Source: Ramazzottius varieornatus | Lineage: Eukaryota; Tardigrada; Eutardigrada; Parachela; Ramazzottiidae | Direction: 5' to 3' | Length of the DNA stretch: 64,000 nucleotides | NCBI GenBank assembly: GCA_001949185.1 | Contig: BDGG01000011.1 | Span: 1,536,597-1,600,596 of the forward strand | Shown here: positions 46,402 to 57,074 of the stretch, one piece after another | Numbering within the stretch: position 1 is the stretch's first letter | Layout: each line of letters starts with the position of its first letter | Program-made: the position numbers and the translations under genes | The notes under the pieces: model-generated | Seen by the model: only the letters and a program-made list of their open reading frames with translations | Told to the model about the DNA's origin: nothing | Databases searched by the model: none

Positions 46402-47959
46402 ATGGTCCCTCTTGCGACGGTCGGCTACCTCATGGAGCTTCCTCATGTTATGACACAAGCCGAGATCGAGCTGAAGGAAATTTACGCGGAATATCGTGAG
46501 TTGGTATGATCAGCATTCTCTCTCTTCCTGAATCCTAATCGGCTGCGTTCTTCCGTGAAAACCTTACACAATCGCCATTTTTGCAGAAAGATGAAGCCCA
46601 GAAAAAGAAGGAAGCTGAACTAGGCGCTGGCAGGAAACGCGGTACCGACGTCGTCGCTGAAGATTCCTCGGAACTCATCAAGAAGCTGCGGAATTCAGGC
46701 GTAAGTTTCCTCATAGGTCGCACATGACGTCATATAAAATAATGCTGTGTGGCCCCGGGTACTGTACGTCAGTGCGCGGGTTTAATATGACTGAAATCAG
46801 CAGTTGTCGATTTCATAGACATGCATACACATATCTCGATGCACGCTCGCTGCTTGTGGTATGTAACTTTGTGAAACGACGTTTTTCGCTCACCTGCAAA
46901 CAATAGCGTGAGCGGTTATCGGGTTGGGAAGGTATGCAAGTGACTGCAAGACTAGTTTGTAGTGCTTTCCGATTCCACCTTGGTTAGTTCATCCCGGTTT
47001 CCTTCTTCTCAGGTACTGGAAAAGCTGAAGAACGACGACACACCAAAGACACAGTACAAGCGAGCTTCCCTACTCAACCGACGCCTCCTCAACAAGCCTG
47101 GAGAAGATGCCTTCACTCCCACCGGAAGTGAACCGTCGACCGCCCGTCCCTCTCCTCTACCTCTCTCCAGACCGTCCTCAGCCACGCCAGCACAACCTCG
47201 AGGAAACTTCTCGATACCTGACAGATCTATGGGAACTCCACCGCCTTCGCCTTTCACCGACACACCCCGACCGCCAAACAAGCCTAAGAACATGTTTGCG
47301 TCTTTCATGAAGGCGTCTAAACCTGAGGCTGAAACAACGGCGGCAGCATCCAGTCAAAAACCGAGCGAAGGAACAAAGAGCCATCCTCAGTCGGCCTATC
47401 AGCCAGTCCAGAGACAGAAGATGCTCTTCGTGGAAGCAGAGAATGTGACGGAGAATTTTATCAAGCCCATATTTGAGAAATACGGAGCATTGTTACGCGT
47501 CACTTCGGTCGCCGATAAAAAGTCAGCAAATAACCAATAGCAAAACATTTTAATGCAAACTGAAGCTCGGCAATCCAAATTGAGAGGATCTTTTCGCCAA
47601 GGTGGCGCTCCATTGCTCCCACAAAAGCCGTAAACGTGCGCCACTTGGGAAGACGTTCTTGTCGAATTTGGCTCGAACTGTTTGCCGAGCTTTCAGTCAG
47701 GACAAGAAATCTGATTCTGGTATTTTTCAGGCACGCATTTGTTCTGTTCAAAATATGGGAACATTCACAGAAGGCGTTAGTCGATCTCGACGGGAAAGTG
47801 GTTGAAGGCATCGCACTGAAGGTCTCGGAAGCCAGTCGCGACCCGGAGAAAGGTCCGGTGGAGCCAAGACACTCGAACACCAATCATTCCTTCGAGAATC
47901 CACCACACCGCAGAGGAGATAAACGCGAGCTTGTTTCGTATGACGACAATCTTTTGTGA
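46402..47959 (+). CDS. NELFE: Negative elongation factor subunit E
   Basis: Exons: 46402-46503, 46587-46700, 47013-47521, 47731-47959; 317 aa. NELF-E is the RNA-binding subunit of the NELF complex that pauses RNA polymerase II near promoters. Visible features are an N-terminal Leu/Glu helical region (QAEIELKEIYAEYREL, KLRNSGVLEKLKND), which in the family contacts NELF-B; a Pro/Ser-rich linker without the long RD-dipeptide repeat of vertebrates; and one RRM (MLFVEAENVTENFIKPIFEKYGALL, first 20 shown as MLFVEAENVTENFIKPIFEK, then HAFVLFKIWEHSQKAL). The C-terminal RGDKRELVSYDDNLL parallels human HRDKRTQIVYSDD. The exon 3-4 junction splits the RRM at DKK|HAF. Intron 3 holds the palindromic repeat. 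The missing RD repeat is the main difference from human. Confidence 0.85.
47599..47652. repeat. Palindromic repeat in NELF-E intron 3
   Basis: A hairpin with arms CAAGGTGGCGCTCC and CGTGCGCCACTTGG, followed by GTTCTTGTCGAATTTGGC. Confidence 0.75.
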
Positions 47960-48496
47960 GTTTTTAACCTACAAAAATTTCAAAAAATGATTTTCCTGAC
48001 TTTTGTGGCCAGTGTTTTTCCCATGAGATCACACCTTCGCACAGTCTGAGCTTTCCAAAGCGCCTACAGACAGAAAGACTACATTGTCGGTTTTCTGGCT
48101 CTGGCTAATGATAACATTTCCATGTGAACTTATCGTTTTGGAGATGTGTGGAGATGGAAATTTAACTTCGCAGTCGTCAAGGGCATATCGAAAATCCAAC
48201 GACACCGAATACACCGTCAGAAAGTCCTTTCCCGATTACGAAACATAGTTGATTTGGTGCTTGGCACGACCAGCGCGTGCCCTGTACGGATATCGTCACA
48301 TGAAAGACATGGCGATCTTACGCTCACTTCCCCATTGTGCCGCTTCGATAAGATACCGCGCCAAACTACAAACTCATCTGGTCGAATAAACTCGCACTTT
48401 GCGTATCGGTATAAGAACGGGAAATTTCTCCACCAAACATCACCATCGTCTTATCCTTTCCTACCTTTTCCCTTCTGGTAATCTTCCCCAGCCACC
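47960..48496. other. Gap before trypsin gene; promoter region presumed
   Basis: No gene or repeat is recognised here. The trypsin ATG has a strong Kozak-like context (GCCACCATGA) at the right end. Confidence 0.5.
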
Positions 48497-49708
48497 ATGA
48501 AGGGCCTTATCGCTAGCGTAGTCTTGGTTGCGTTGGTCGGGTTGGTCGCCAGCCAGCGACCCAGCGCCTGCGGACAACCCATTGTTGCTCCCAAAGATTG
48601 CTCGCGATCCGGAGGGGACCGTATTGTCGGTAAATGACTTTCTCTCATTCCCAAAAAGTGTCTCGGTTTAGAGCATGTGGTTTCAGGTGGTTGCCAGGCC
48701 GAGGCACACAGCTGGCCATGGCAGTGCCAGCTGGGCAAGATCTCCACCTTCTTCGGCACCAACTACACCCAGTGGATCTGCGGATGCTCCATCCTGTCCA
48801 CTGGCCACATTCTGACTGCTGCCCACTGCGTGTCCGGGTAGGTGACGTCAACATTTGGCAGCTCGGCCAGCAAATTCTACACGATTGCTTTTCCAAGTGG
48901 CGCACTATACCAATACTGTTGGCTCGAGCCGTGCGCCACTTGAAAAGTGGTCTGATTAAATTTGCTGTATTGTTTTCCCTGTGGCGCACGTCTTCAATGT
49001 AATTTGCCTGAAAGGATGTTCCACCCGGGAAGACGATCTGTCTACCCCTTAAAGTACAATATTTTTTTCTGGGATTACCGATGGGATCATATTGTAAATA
49101 TTGGTTGCAGAAGCACCAACAAGCCCGACTTATTTATGGTCAAAGTCGGACACCACGACGTGTCGCGGCCCAGCCAGTACCAAAAGGTCCACAACGTCTC
49201 GCGGATCGCCATGCACCCAGATTACAATTCGCGCATCATCGACAACGACGCCGCCGTCTTAGTTTTGCGCGAACCCCTCGTCTTCACCACCGGAGTCCAG
49301 CCAGTTTGCATTCCCGATGCCAACAGCAACCCTAATGCCGACGTCGCCCCCGCTGTGGGTCAAGATCACATCGTTACCGGATGGGGTGAACAGAACGCCA
49401 ATGGCCGCGCCACCGCACAGCAATTGCAACAGGTCAGCGTCACCGCCTGGAACAGCGCTACCTGCAACATGACGCAACACTACGGTGGCAAGATCACCAA
49501 CCAGATGTGGTGTGCCGGTACAACTGGCAAGGACTCGTGCCAGGGCGATTCAGGCGGCCCCATTTTCGCCCTCGAGGGGGGACGCTATGTGCAGAACGGC
49601 ATTGTTTCCTGGGGATATGGATGCGCGGCACCCAACAAGCCCGGAGTCTATGCCAAGGTTGCAGCTCCTGCCATCCGAAACTTCATTCAGTCAGTCACTG
49701 GGTGGTAA
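48497..49708 (+). CDS. Secreted trypsin-like serine protease (S1A)
   Basis: Exons: 48497-48629, 48687-48837, 49111-49708; 293 aa. Signal peptide MKGLIASVVLVALVGLVAS, a short propeptide with CGQP, then the activation site R|IVGG. The catalytic triad is visible: His in LTAAHC, Asp in NDAAVL, Ser in QGDSGGP. The residue six before the catalytic Ser is Asp (KDSCQGDSGG), with SWGYGCA downstream, predicting trypsin-like Arg/Lys cleavage. Cysteines in the propeptide and catalytic domain suggest a two-chain zymogen. Likely a digestive or extracellular protease. All family positions are intact. Intron 2 carries two copies of the palindromic repeat. Confidence 0.93.
48890..49030. repeat. Palindromic repeat pair in trypsin intron 2
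   Basis: Hairpins near 48892-48943 (CAAGTGGCGCACTA / CGTGCGCCACTTGA) and a diverged one near 48978-49030 (CTGTGGCGCACGT / GTTCCACCCGG). Confidence 0.75.
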
Positions 49709-51032
49709 AAAAATTCTTGCATAAGGTCTTCGCTCCCCTTTCCTTGGCTGTTGTCTTCTAACACATCTCTGCGCCCTTCTGTTTGCGAGATGATTTTAAA
49801 GACGTTCGCCACCTCATCAGTTCTGATATTGTGGCTTGAGCACACCCATTAAAATTCATACAGTACTGTAGGATCCAGCAATTTGACGATCGTTTAAAAG
49901 TGGCGAACAGCAATGTTTCTTTTGCTTGGGTCTTTTTCGCAAAAGTGTCGAATGTCCAACTGCATTGACAGGGAGCGAAGGAAGGAAGTAGGGATCGCGG
50001 GTTGAAGCCAGAAAGTACGTGCCCTAGTCCTACCGTACGAAGCAGCCCGCCGCGGCGCCTTCGAACCATGCTTCTACAAAGTTCAGCAATTTCGGGTCCA
50101 GAAATGAAATTTGCGGAACAGCACAAAAAGCTCCTAGTTCACTGACTCCACACTGGACCAGTTTATAGCGATCAAGACAACATCATTTTGAGGAGAACGA
50201 TAACTGCAGAAAGAGCGAGAAGCCAGCCCGGTGCAGCACAGCCTTGTTGGGAGTCATACGGCTCGTCGTACAGGTCGTCCTACAGGTCGTCCTACAGGTC
50301 GTCCTACAGGTCGTCCTACAGGTCATCCTCCGGCTTTTCGCTCTCCTCCTCTCCGTTTTACTGTAATTCGGGTGGTTTGGATTCTTATTGTTGGCATGGT
50401 TGTCCAGATCGGCATTGACCCCCTAGGGTGACTTCCTAAGCCACCTCCGGATCCAGCGCGATTATTCGGGTCTTTGCTGGTTAGCGCTGTTGTTGTCCTT
50501 CACCTCGGCATCATGCACCCACTCCTAATACCCCTTCAGCCGCATTCTTCGGTCCCGGCGCTCATCGTCATCCAAATCACTCTCGTTATTCCTGCGGTAT
50601 CGTAGAAAGGCCCTTTCTATAAGAGAAAGCAATGCAGTAGTAATTTCTACCGTTGCAGAAACGCACCAGATTGCCGACCTTACCGAAGGGTGTCCCGCCG
50701 CACGCGGGAAGCTTCCAGTCTCCAAAGTTTCGGAACAAACAGTGATTTCCAGGACCTGATAAGAAAAGGTAGGGAAAACCAAGTTTTCTGGATTAAATTT
50801 TTGTGGGAAAAAACACTTCGGACCACGATTCGTGAAATCCCAAAGATTGCGAAAAATGATGCAGCCCGCCTTACACACGAGTGTTCCCTGTTCAGTCAAT
50901 CAAACATAGCCAAGCACGGGAAGACAACAGCTGGAAAAAGTCAGAGAACATCCGATCATCCGAATTATTCCGAAATAAGCGATGTTGCTGTTTTCACTGT
51001 GCCTTTCCCTCTTCGTCTGCAAAGCGTACCCT
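49709..51032. other. Intergenic with minisatellite; no firm gene
   Basis: A 12-bp minisatellite lies at about 50266-50330. A minus-strand open frame of 124 codons (50525-50899) ends in a charged tail (ESDLDDDERRDRRMR) after a possible hydrophobic helix (VEITTALLSLIERAFLRY); it could be a last exon, but no partner exon was identified. Confidence 0.4.
50266..50330 (+). repeat. 12-bp tandem repeat (minisatellite)
   Basis: About five near-perfect copies of the unit CAGGTCGTCCTA in tandem. The unit length is divisible by 3, so all frames are open, which creates spurious Arg/Thr/Gly or Ser/Tyr repeat translations. Confidence 0.85.
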
Positions 51033-52057
51033 ATGGCTGCCTCCATATCCAAAACTACCGTGCCTGCTGCCGTAGATGATCCCGCGCAGGATGGTCGTTG
51101 GCTAAGTCAGCATCACCGTTTCTTGATGGAGGCACGGGACAAAGAACCGGAGGTGGTTTTCCTCGGCGATAGCATGATCCAGCGACTGCAAGACGCCGAT
51201 GTAAGTGTGCACTTGATTGGTTGACAAAACGTATCATTAAATTATCGCTTTATCGTTCAACCACTCTTCCTAGGTATGGAAAAATCTGTTCCAGCCGATG
51301 CACTGTCTGAACTTTGGGATTGGTGGAGACTCCACGCAGCACTTGCTGTGGAGGATTGTCGAAGGCGAACTTGACTCTGTCCGACCCAAAGTGAGCTTAA
51401 ACTGACGACAGTCGTCTACTTCTGGATGACCAGAAGACTGACTGTTAATTTCCGTTATAGGTTATCGTGATTCTTATCGGCACAAACAACTTCTTGAACA
51501 GCGCGGAAGAGGTAGCTGAAGGTATCGAAGAGATCGTGCGTAATGTACGGGAAAAACAGCCACAAGCACACATTCTCGTCGTGGTAAGACTCAACTTCGC
51601 GTACTGTATCCCGTTTCACTCGCGCATATATGTCACCACCTCTCTTGGAGTTTATAGTTTATCGGTGACGTCATGCGCTTGTTGATCGGAGTGTGTTGGA
51701 TGGCTCATTTGCAATGCAGGATAGCCGACGTGTCGGCCATTCTTGTAGCTGTTCTTGCAGGAAATTTTCCCTCGTGGCGAGAAAGACAATATCCAAAGAC
51801 AGAAGAATGCTCGAACAAACGAGCTTATCAGGAACAGTCTGAGGGGGAAGGAAAAGGTGCGTGTGGTCAACTTGGATCCGGGCTTTGTGGGCGAGGACGG
51901 GTCCATCAGTCCGCAAGACATGCCCGACTACCTGCACTTCAGCAACAAAGCCTACACCAAGTCTTTCACTCCTCTGGCCCACCTCGTCACTAGTTTGCTG
52001 GAAGAAGGCGACCAAGAGGCTAGCGTGGCGAAAGAATCGGGATCCGGTGATCTTTGA
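51033..52057 (+). CDS. Platelet-activating factor acetylhydrolase Ib catalytic subunit (alpha)
   Basis: Exons: 51033-51200, 51274-51390, 51461-51583, 51761-52057; 234 aa (human PAFAH1B2 is 229). It is an SGNH-fold esterase that removes the sn-2 acetyl group from PAF-like lipids and binds LIS1 in vertebrates. Motifs: DGRWLSQHHRF, FLGDSM (catalytic Ser), LNFGIGGDSTQHLLWR, ILIGTNN (SGNH Asn), PRGEK, and DYLHFS (Asp-His of the triad). The ATG at 51033 matches the cytosolic family start; an upstream in-frame ATG at 50982 would add a hydrophobic segment (MLLFSLCLSLFVCKAYP) that could act as a signal peptide. The C-terminal tail EEGDQEASVAKESGSGDL is acidic. Confidence 0.93.
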
Positions 52058-54339
52058 TCGAGTAGCGCAGTCTTGAAATACTCAAAACTCTTATCTCAGG
52101 TAACTTCGAGGGTAGAGCTTAGTGATCTGTACGTATTCATTCCTGTGAGTTAAGTTAAATTTGTGAGTTAAGTTCAATTTGATAGTTTAATTTGATAAGA
52201 TAAGTTAGGTTAAATTTGATGGTTTTCCAGGTCGCAGTGCGATATCTTGGCCAGGTTGTGGCCTAGCTGCGATTTTACGACGATGTAATTCTCTCAGAAA
52301 CTGTATTGATGTTTTGTCGCGCTTGAGTTGAATTTCGAAGTGTCTGATCGAAAGTCGAATGTCCAGAAAAAACGTTTCTGGTCAGCTGGTTTTGTTCCGC
52401 GTACTTTCCGCGGTTTGCAGATAGAAGGGAAACTAGGCAAACACATTTGACGAGATCAATTTTGTAAGTGGCGCAGTCTCTCAGCTGGTAATGCCGGAAA
52501 GGTGCGCCACTTGCAAACTGGCCAGGATCGATTTTCCCAAGCGCCGCATGCTTTCAGCTGGTTATACTCGAAAAGGTGCACGAATTAGCGTGACCACTCT
52601 TATCAAGCTTATTTGCCGAGCTCCCCAGTCCAGGCTTCTTCGCAGTGACGTCACTGCGGCGCTGTTTTCCTTGTAGACGGCGCCTGATGCTGTTCTGCTG
52701 CGTTACCGGTTTAACGGTTGCATCCGAGTAGGCCGATCATCTTCGGATCGGGTTTCAACTTTCCAAGGGAATGGTCCGTGAACACAGTGTGGCTAATAGA
52801 AATGGGGTGCTCGCCGTCGTATAGTTTGGCCTGAAGGTTGGGCGGGAACCTCTTGCGTCCTACTGACTTGATATGGCCATTACTGCTTCCCATACGTAAC
52901 AGCTTTGAACTGCCATGGCACTTTCAAGCACGCCCGTAACCCATTGAGCTCCTCACGTAAAATAAACACAGAATCCGAATGTAACCATTTGGGCAGTTGG
53001 ACGACGCTCTTCTTTTCTGTCATCGAAGAGATATCGGAAGTCAAGTTTGGCGGTTGCGTGCGGCATAGCCTTCACGCATCCACGGCTTTATCTCTTGCTT
53101 GCATGTCTTTGGTGGATAGTTAGCCGTTGAGTTTGGTGAGTGGGCCTTGAGGAAGAATTTCCAATGATGAATGGCAGTGATCAAAGCAGCGGACGGCGCT
53201 GTTTTTTCCCTTCCACCGTTGCCTCTTTCGGTTCTCGATAGTTGTTTTCTCGTCAAGATGCACTGCTGGCGCATTCCTTTAGCCACATTTGCCATCATGC
53301 ATGTCCAATCGACGTAATCAAGGCAGTTTAGAGACATATTCGGCTTAATCATCTGGAACTGTGTCCATTGCCTCTCGTCCCTCCAAGCTTCGGTCGCAAC
53401 AGACTGTACACTGAATATATCTCTTTTCCTCGGTCTATCTTTTACTCTATCGATGTGTTCATCCCGTCTGGCCAAATACGCTGAATAGCGTTGACTGTAC
53501 AGTACACAAGGCCTAATGGAGTGGATGGTTTGCTTTTCTTGATTTGTTGGCCTGAAACTGCGGCATAGTTTTCGTAGTCTTGTGGACACAAATGCCAACC
53601 AGAGGTAAGTGGGAATTTAGTCTATTTTGGCTGTCGGTGGCAGAAGGGCGTCGACGGCGCTATAATGCTAGGCCATCGTTTCCATAATCTACCCCATCCC
53701 GCACGGATAATAGCGCTTGTTTGTTAGAAAGTCGCCTTCCAGCTGTGCTTCGATCTGTGCCAAACTATTCGCACACTATATCTTCATTAAAAGATAATTG
53801 AAAGATTTACACCACTTGTGTTTGCTGTTGCAAGAAGGAGCTGCTGTACATTTTTGGTCGAGCGGCTCTTCGGTCGCTCGGGCGGACTTTGTGAATTTGG
53901 GCTTACTTCGTGTTGGACAGTAAGCGTTTCACGGATGTGTAACTGGCGGCTGATGGATGGACAAACGGAAGTTTTGAGCGGAGCTGGCTGTCGTCAATGT
54001 CGACATTCTTCGTCACGCCACTTTGACACGGGAAATGAGACTGGAGTGGTCGACCATCGTTTTCCTCACAACTAGCCTTTCCATCCTCTATTCCAAACTC
54101 GGTAAAATTCCAACCTATTTTCCCTAAAAGACTTCTCCTCGAAAATTCAACCAAGATTACCGTACTGAAGTGCCTTTGAACAAAAGGTTCTGATAATCAA
54201 TAGAGAATATTTAACGAGAAAAATCGAAACTCTGAAATTAGACTAAGCTAAAATCAATCAATGGATCCGGATTCTGAACGAAAAATAAGGAACTTAATTG
54301 AAAGTAACTGGGTTGTAGGATGTGCCTCATTGTTTGCAG
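52058..54339. other. Intergenic; repeat copies and an unsupported minus-strand frame
   Basis: Short tandem TTAAGTTAAATTTG words (about 52150-52220) and two palindromic repeat copies (52468-52585) are present. A 185-codon minus-strand open frame (53041-53598) is the longest here; its N-terminus (FVSTRLRKLCRSFRP) is basic, but no domain is recognised, so it is a weak candidate. The signal-peptide exon of the downstream channel gene should lie in this gap but could not be fixed. Confidence 0.4.
52466..52620. repeat. Palindromic repeat pair, intergenic
   Basis: Hairpins near 52468-52513 (TAAGTGGCGCAGTC / GGTGCGCCACTTGC) and 52538-52585 (CAAGCGCCGCATGC / GGTGCACGAATTAG), then the tail CTTATTTGCCGAGCT. 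It is one of the few copies outside an annotated intron. Confidence 0.7.
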
Positions 54340-57074
54340 GTTCTGCTAACGAGGAACAAGCGCAGTTGGTCCGTGATCTTTTCCGCAACTATAACCCCTT
54401 GCTCCGTCCGGTTCTTGAGGAAAACCAAACGGTGACCATCAGCTTTTCCATGTCGCTGACGCTGATTATTTATTTGGTAAGAACGTTTCTGTCATAGTCT
54501 GAAGAAACCGCGGTGACGCTATGTCTGGCGGTTGACGAGTGAGAATGACTTTTTTGATGGAACACCGCTAATTGGGGATTACTACGTTGAAACGAAACGG
54601 CCAGTTCGATGTGATGATAAATGGTTAAATCTCTGCACACAGTTGTGAAGCGGCGCTGTCACTCATCGCCATTACTTTGCACCATAGCCCACGCCTCATG
54701 TTTGTCCAATTAACTTGCAGAACGAACGTCACCAAGTCCTCAAAACCAACGGATACACCGTCCTAGTACGTCACAACACTCCCCGAGAAAATATTACTGA
54801 AAATATTTCAAATTAGCAGTTTTTATCTGGGACGAGCTTTGATTTTTCTGCAAATTTGCATGTCACTGAAACCAAATCCAAAGTTGAGCTTTGGTCGAAA
54901 CTGGTTCAACGAAATGGATCAAAATTTTCTGCAGACGAGGATGTAGATCCGAAACTTTTTTTCCCAAAATGTATTCTCGTATGGAGAAAGATATTCCACA
55001 AGGTTCAGACACTAAAGCTTGGGGGACATTCCATTTACATTTATATTTTCCCATATTAGTGCTCATAATTTCATGCATGGTGCAAAGTCGACTTACATTT
55101 TGGTTTGAGGAGTGGCACGATCCGCAGTTGAGCTGGGATATCGGTGACTACGGCGGGACCACGGCTATCCGGATGCCGGTGGAGAAAGTGTGGACGCCTG
55201 ATGTGGTCTTGTTGACAAAGTCAGTATACTAACCGACTGTTTTCTTGGTCTTTTACATCGATCTGTGTAACTTGGTAATGAGGAAATTTCCTGCGGACGT
55301 ACGAGCCAAATTAGATTGCTAATTCAATTGGCAAATTTGCACGCTGTAAATTGTTTCTCTTTCCCTTGTCCATTTTTAGCACAGACGGCAAATTCGGCCC
55401 CAGCTACAAATCCAACGCCGTCATTTACAGCGCCGGCATCGTCAACTGGATGCCACCCTTCATCTACAAGAGCTCCTGCCAAGTCGAAGTCAAAAACTTC
55501 CCCTTTGACGTAAGTCTAACAGGTCTAAAACTGATCATTTTCACAAAGCAAAGTCAAGAAATACCCCCATCTAAATATCACGACTTTCTTCGCGCATCCT
55601 CTCATACATACAGATTAGATTTAACCGGTATCTCGATCAACTCGCGCAGCGCGCCATCTGATGAAAAAACTCTAGAAACCCTTTCGAGTTTCGACATAAA
55701 ATGTAGGTATATCAGCTGCGGTGGACGTTGTTGTTGAAGAAAGTGGCTGTTCCTTGTTGCAGCAACAAGAGTGCGTGATGCGCTTCTCCTCCTGGACCTA
55801 CACCGCCTTGGAAGTGGACCTGCAGCCCAAGCAGATTGTCGTAGATGTGACCAACTACATGCCGGGCGGCATCTGGGACCTGGTGGACGCACGGATCCAC
55901 CGGATGGCCTACGACATGCACGGACATTCCCACAGCTACGACAGCTACGGACGCGTCGACATCCTGGTGACCATTGTCATGCGACGGAAGGCGCTATTCT
56001 ACACCGTCAACTTGCTCATTCCCACAGTCCTCATCTCCTTCATGACCGTCTTTGTCTTTCTCCTGCCCACCGTCGCCGGCGAGAAGACCACCCTGACCAT
56101 CTCCCTCACTCTCTCCATCGTCGTATTCCTCCTTCTCGTCTCCAAGATCCTTCCGCCGGCCAACGCCATGCCACTGATTTCCAAGTTCCTCCTCTTTACT
56201 TTCGCCATGAACCTCATTTCAGTCACCATGACTGTCATCACCATCAATGTCAACTACAGAGGACCAAAAACCCATGATATGAACTGGTTCCTTCGAGCTG
56301 TCTTTCTAAAGTTCCTTCCAAAGGTTTTTCTAATGAAACGACCGCCAAAGAGATTCATCAAAAGAAGGATAAAACAGCGGACGAAAATACTGGCATGCGA
56401 AGTATGGCAGCCTTTATACACTGATCAGTCCGGCTCGACCGATCCGAACCGCTCACGTGGAACCAACCTGAGTCGATCCGCTCCTTTCAGTGCCACAACA
56501 TTTACTGATCGGTCCGCTTTGCCCGGTCCGAGTCGAGCCCGGCAAGCCACTCCAAGCCGAACGTTGCCTTTCAGTCTGTCGCTTTCACCCCGCCTTCCTC
56601 TTGGTCATGTGACGTTCGAACCGTCGGTTTCGGCTGTCACGACACCCGAACCACCCTCCGCTCCGATTGTTCACTTTGACGACTGTGAACCAGACTGTGA
56701 TTTGGACGTTGAGCCAAGGTCGAGCCATCATCCGGACCGATTATCTGTGGTTGGTGCCGTTGATTACATAGCTGGACATTTAGAGCGCAATGATAGGATT
56801 AAAGAGGTATGAATTGAGGCTGCTCTTCGGGAGGCGGATTGTTGTTTGCGAAGAAACACCAGCAGGCAAAGATACAGTAAGTACTGGGCATTGTTTTTTG
56901 TAGATCGAAGAAGACTGGAGATTCATGGCCTTGGTGATCGATCGGGTACTACTGTGGATCTTTTTCTGGATCACGTGTGCCGGCTCTGTGGCGATACTCA
57001 TGGACTCTGAGCATCTCTTTACGCACATTGATGAAAGTGCGACGGTCAGAAGATTATCTGCCATGCTACGATGA
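54340..57074 (+). CDS. Nicotinic acetylcholine receptor-like Cys-loop channel subunit
   Basis: Exons seen: 54340-54476, 54721-54765, about 55086-55219, 55380-55509, 55763-56806, 56904-57074; the 5' signal exon is not identified. A frame open from ATG 54261 exists, but TTTGCAG at 54333-54339 marks an acceptor. Pentameric ligand-gated channel features: EEQAQLVRDLFRNYNPLLRPV, the Cys-loop CQVEVKNFPFDQQEC (13 residues between Cys, nicotinic FPFD), SSWTY, TM1 NLLIPTVLIS, TM2 GEKTTLTISLTLSIVVFLLL with Glu at -1' (cation-selective type) and Leu at 9', and the final EDWRFMALVIDRVLLWIFFW TM4. Loop C lacks the vicinal cysteines of alpha subunits and is His-rich (YDMHGHSHSYDSY). Lys replaces the usual outer-ring acidic residue at 20'. 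The TM3-TM4 loop has SRS-type repeats. The boundary between exons 2 and 3 is uncertain. Confidence 0.85.

Noticed and set aside
50269-50330. CRISPR-like direct repeats
   Set aside because: A 12-bp uninterrupted tandem array without spacers, in a eukaryotic context.
50188-50431. Long open frames rich in SSYR or TGRP repeats
   Set aside because: Explained by the 12-bp minisatellite, which keeps all frames open; no splice or start support.
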